64,000 nucleotides of DNA from Streptomyces marispadix. GTDB lineage: Bacteria > Actinomycetota > Actinomycetes > Streptomycetales > Streptomycetaceae. Location: assembly GCF_022524345.1 (NCBI RefSeq), contig NZ_JAKWJU010000002.1:1922001-1986000 (forward strand), in the 5' to 3' direction. Position 1 is the first letter of the stretch. Each line of letters opens with the position of its first letter. Position numbers and translations under genes: made by a program. The notes under the pieces were generated by a model. It was not told the DNA's origin. It did no database searches and saw only the letters and a program-made list of their open reading frames with translations. Positions 62,803 through 64,000 of this stretch are shown here, one piece after another.

Positions 62803-63205
62803 CGGCCGAATTCACACCGGCGTACGCCGGTTCATGGGAGCGCGTCCTCACAAGGTGTCCGAATTCCACGTGCGGCCCCCTTGTTTTTCGGCCAATCTCG
62901 TTGCAGGTAAAGGAAGTTGAGAACCCAACTTCGCCACCCCTCGCCACCTGCGAGGAAAGGACCGACGGGCACGTGTGGCTCCTACGGCGGCGGGGCAGGG
63001 ACGGCATGCGCACTTCCCAGTGGCTGCACCGAATGGAACGCTTCGTGATCGAATGCTTCACGCCAAGTTGCCTTGTCGACATAGCGTCGAGTGTCGAACT
63101 TGTCCCGACGGCATCGTCCGACACAGTAGATTCGATCTTGGCTATCGCCGCGGGGGAGACGTGCAGGACCGAGAGGACGCGACGATTGAGGGGGGCTGAC
63201 TTCCG
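62803..63205. other. Long adpA upstream region
   Basis: About 400 bases that are noticeably AT-richer than surrounding DNA, as is usual before adpA. The inverted repeat GAAGTTG/CAACTTC lies at 62913-62932. A frame of about 100 codons ends at 63209 but resembles no protein; I treat it as leader. TAGATT near 63126 could be a -10 box, with no confident -35. Confidence 0.5.
62913..62932. promoter_or_regulatory. Inverted repeat in the adpA upstream region
   Basis: GAAGTTG and CAACTTC flank a 6-base loop, about 275 bases before the adpA start. It could bind a regulator or form an RNA hairpin; adpA is known to be controlled by several regulators including itself. Confidence 0.45.
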
Positions 63206-64000
63206 GTGAGCGTTCCAAAGAGCCATCAGGACTCGACGAACGGCCCGGCGACGACCCGCAAGCTGGCCGCACGGCGGCGCCGAGAGATCGTGGCGGTGCT
63301 GCTCTTCAGCGGCGGACCCATTTTCGAGAGCTCCATACCGCTCTCCGTCTTCGGCATCGACCGCCAGGACGCAGGGGTCCCCCGCTATCGGCTTCTGGTG
63401 TGTGCGGGGGAGGACGGGCCGCTGCGTACGACCGGCGGGCTCCAACTGAGCGCTCCCTACGGGCTCGACGCCCTTTCGCGTGCGGGGACCGTCGTAGTCC
63501 CGGCATGGAGATCCATCACCCAGCCACCGCCGGCAGCCGCGCTGGACGCACTGCGCAGGGCGCACGAGGAGGGGGCGCGCCTGGTGGGGCTCTGCACGGG
63601 GGCCTTCGTGCTCGCCGCGGCCGGGCTGCTGGACGGGCGGCCCGCGACGACCCACTGGATGTACGCGCCGACGCTCGCCAAGCGCTACCCGTCCGTCCAC
63701 GTCGACCCCCGCGAACTCTTCGTGGACGACGGCGACATCCTCACCTCCGCCGGCACGGCCGCGGGCATCGATCTTTGCCTGCACGTCGTACGCAACGACC
63801 ACGGGACCGAAGCGGCAGGCGCTCTCGCCCGCCGCCTGGTGGTACCGCCCCGGCGCGGCAGCGGGGCGGAGAGCGGAGGTCACCCCCGTCATCTGGACCG
63901 CTCTTTACCCGAGGAGATGGGCGCGGACCCGCTCGCCGAGGTCGTCGCGTGGGCGCTGGAGCATCTGCACGAGCAGTTCGACGTGGAGACCCTGGCGGCG
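63206..64000 (+). CDS. adpA: AdpA master regulator, 3' end outside the window
   Basis: The first 265 residues of an AraC/GlxA-type regulator. After a variable start comes RRREIVAVLLFSGGPIFESS, IPLSVFGIDRQDAGVPRYRLLVCAGEDGPLRTTGG, the DJ-1/PfpI-like LVGLCTGAFVLAAAGLLDGRPATTHWMY, and LDRSLPEEMGADPLAEVVAWAL. This matches AdpA of Streptomyces as I remember it. The window ends at FDVETLAA, before the two AraC HTHs. Residue 234 is encoded by TTA (63905-63907), the rare bldA-dependent leucine codon found at this place in adpA. The GTG at 63206 gives MSVPKSHQDS. AdpA controls sporulation and antibiotic production. Confidence 0.95.
   Translation, partial: MSVPKSHQDSTNGPATTRKLAARRRREIVAVLLFSGGPIFESSIPLSVFGIDRQDAGVPRYRLLVCAGEDGPLRTTGGLQLSAPYGLDALSRAGTVVVPAWRSITQPPPAAALDALRRAHEEGARLVGLCTGAFVLAAAGLLDGRPATTHWMYAPTLAKRYPSVHVDPRELFVDDGDILTSAGTAAGIDLCLHVVRNDHGTEAAGALARRLVVPPRRGSGAESGGHPRHLDRSLPEEMGADPLAEVVAWALEHLHEQFDVETLAA

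Noticed and set aside
62901..63209. 102-codon frame before adpA
   Set aside because: It lacks a good ribosome-binding site, starts at TTG and resembles nothing. It overlaps the adpA start by four bases, but the region is better explained as regulatory leader.

Overview
This is an actinobacterial chromosome segment, almost certainly from Streptomyces or a close relative. The DNA is very GC-rich, with strong G/C bias at third codon positions and many GTG starts. The right edge holds the beginning of adpA with its in-frame TTA codon. The overall order (copZ-copA, citrate synthase, recD2, agmatinase, tesB, acyl-CoA dehydrogenase, the accD1-accA-HMG-CoA lyase-acyl-CoA dehydrogenase operon, a GH20 hexosaminidase, glmS, adpA) matches what I remember of the Streptomyces coelicolor SCO2730-SCO2792 region. 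That comparison is from memory, not from a search. Accessory blocks interrupt this core.

Layout. 0-7.6 kb: a small helix-turn-helix protein, a copper chaperone and copper ATPase behind a CsoR-like operator, citrate synthase and the RecD2 helicase. 7.8-13.2 kb: a ribose-type ABC operon in which the LacI regulator and the RbsA ATPase form one reading frame, followed by permease, binding protein and ribose pyranase. 13.2-14.1 kb: a coupled membrane protein/HTH pair. 14.4-20.8 kb: a 1559-residue RHS polymorphic toxin with an AHH-type nuclease tip, two recognisable immunity genes and some debris. This ends at a junction where two genes pointing toward each other are both truncated. 20.8-22.1 kb: HIT remnant, MazG-like protein and a zinc-ribbon membrane protein.

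22.6-32.6 kb is a carbohydrate-catabolism island around a LacI regulator. It has two Gfo/Idh/MocA oxidoreductases, a DUF993 TIM-barrel protein, a PmoA-like protein, a cupin and two sugar isomerase/epimerase-like genes. Identical GAAAGCGCTTGC operators stand before both oxidoreductase operons. The island is decaying: its sugar permease is a truncated, frameshifted remnant, and one isomerase carries a 10-bp duplication that breaks its frame. 32.7-37.5 kb encodes secreted enzymes (an S37 tripeptidyl peptidase and a GH65 trehalase-like enzyme) and a Nudix hydrolase. 37.6-41.7 kb is a single-chain full-size ABC exporter with one degenerate ATP site.

42.4-46 kb carries agmatinase, a phosphatase-family protein, a tiny leaderless gene and an Erm-type 23S rRNA methyltransferase. 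46.1-55.6 kb is acyl-CoA and branched-chain (leucine) catabolism, with a TetR regulator and paired operators. 55.6-64 kb holds a DUF4429 protein, a DasR-linked hexosaminidase, glmS, a universal stress protein, a small membrane protein and partial adpA. I saw no tRNA, rRNA, CRISPR array or insertion sequence.
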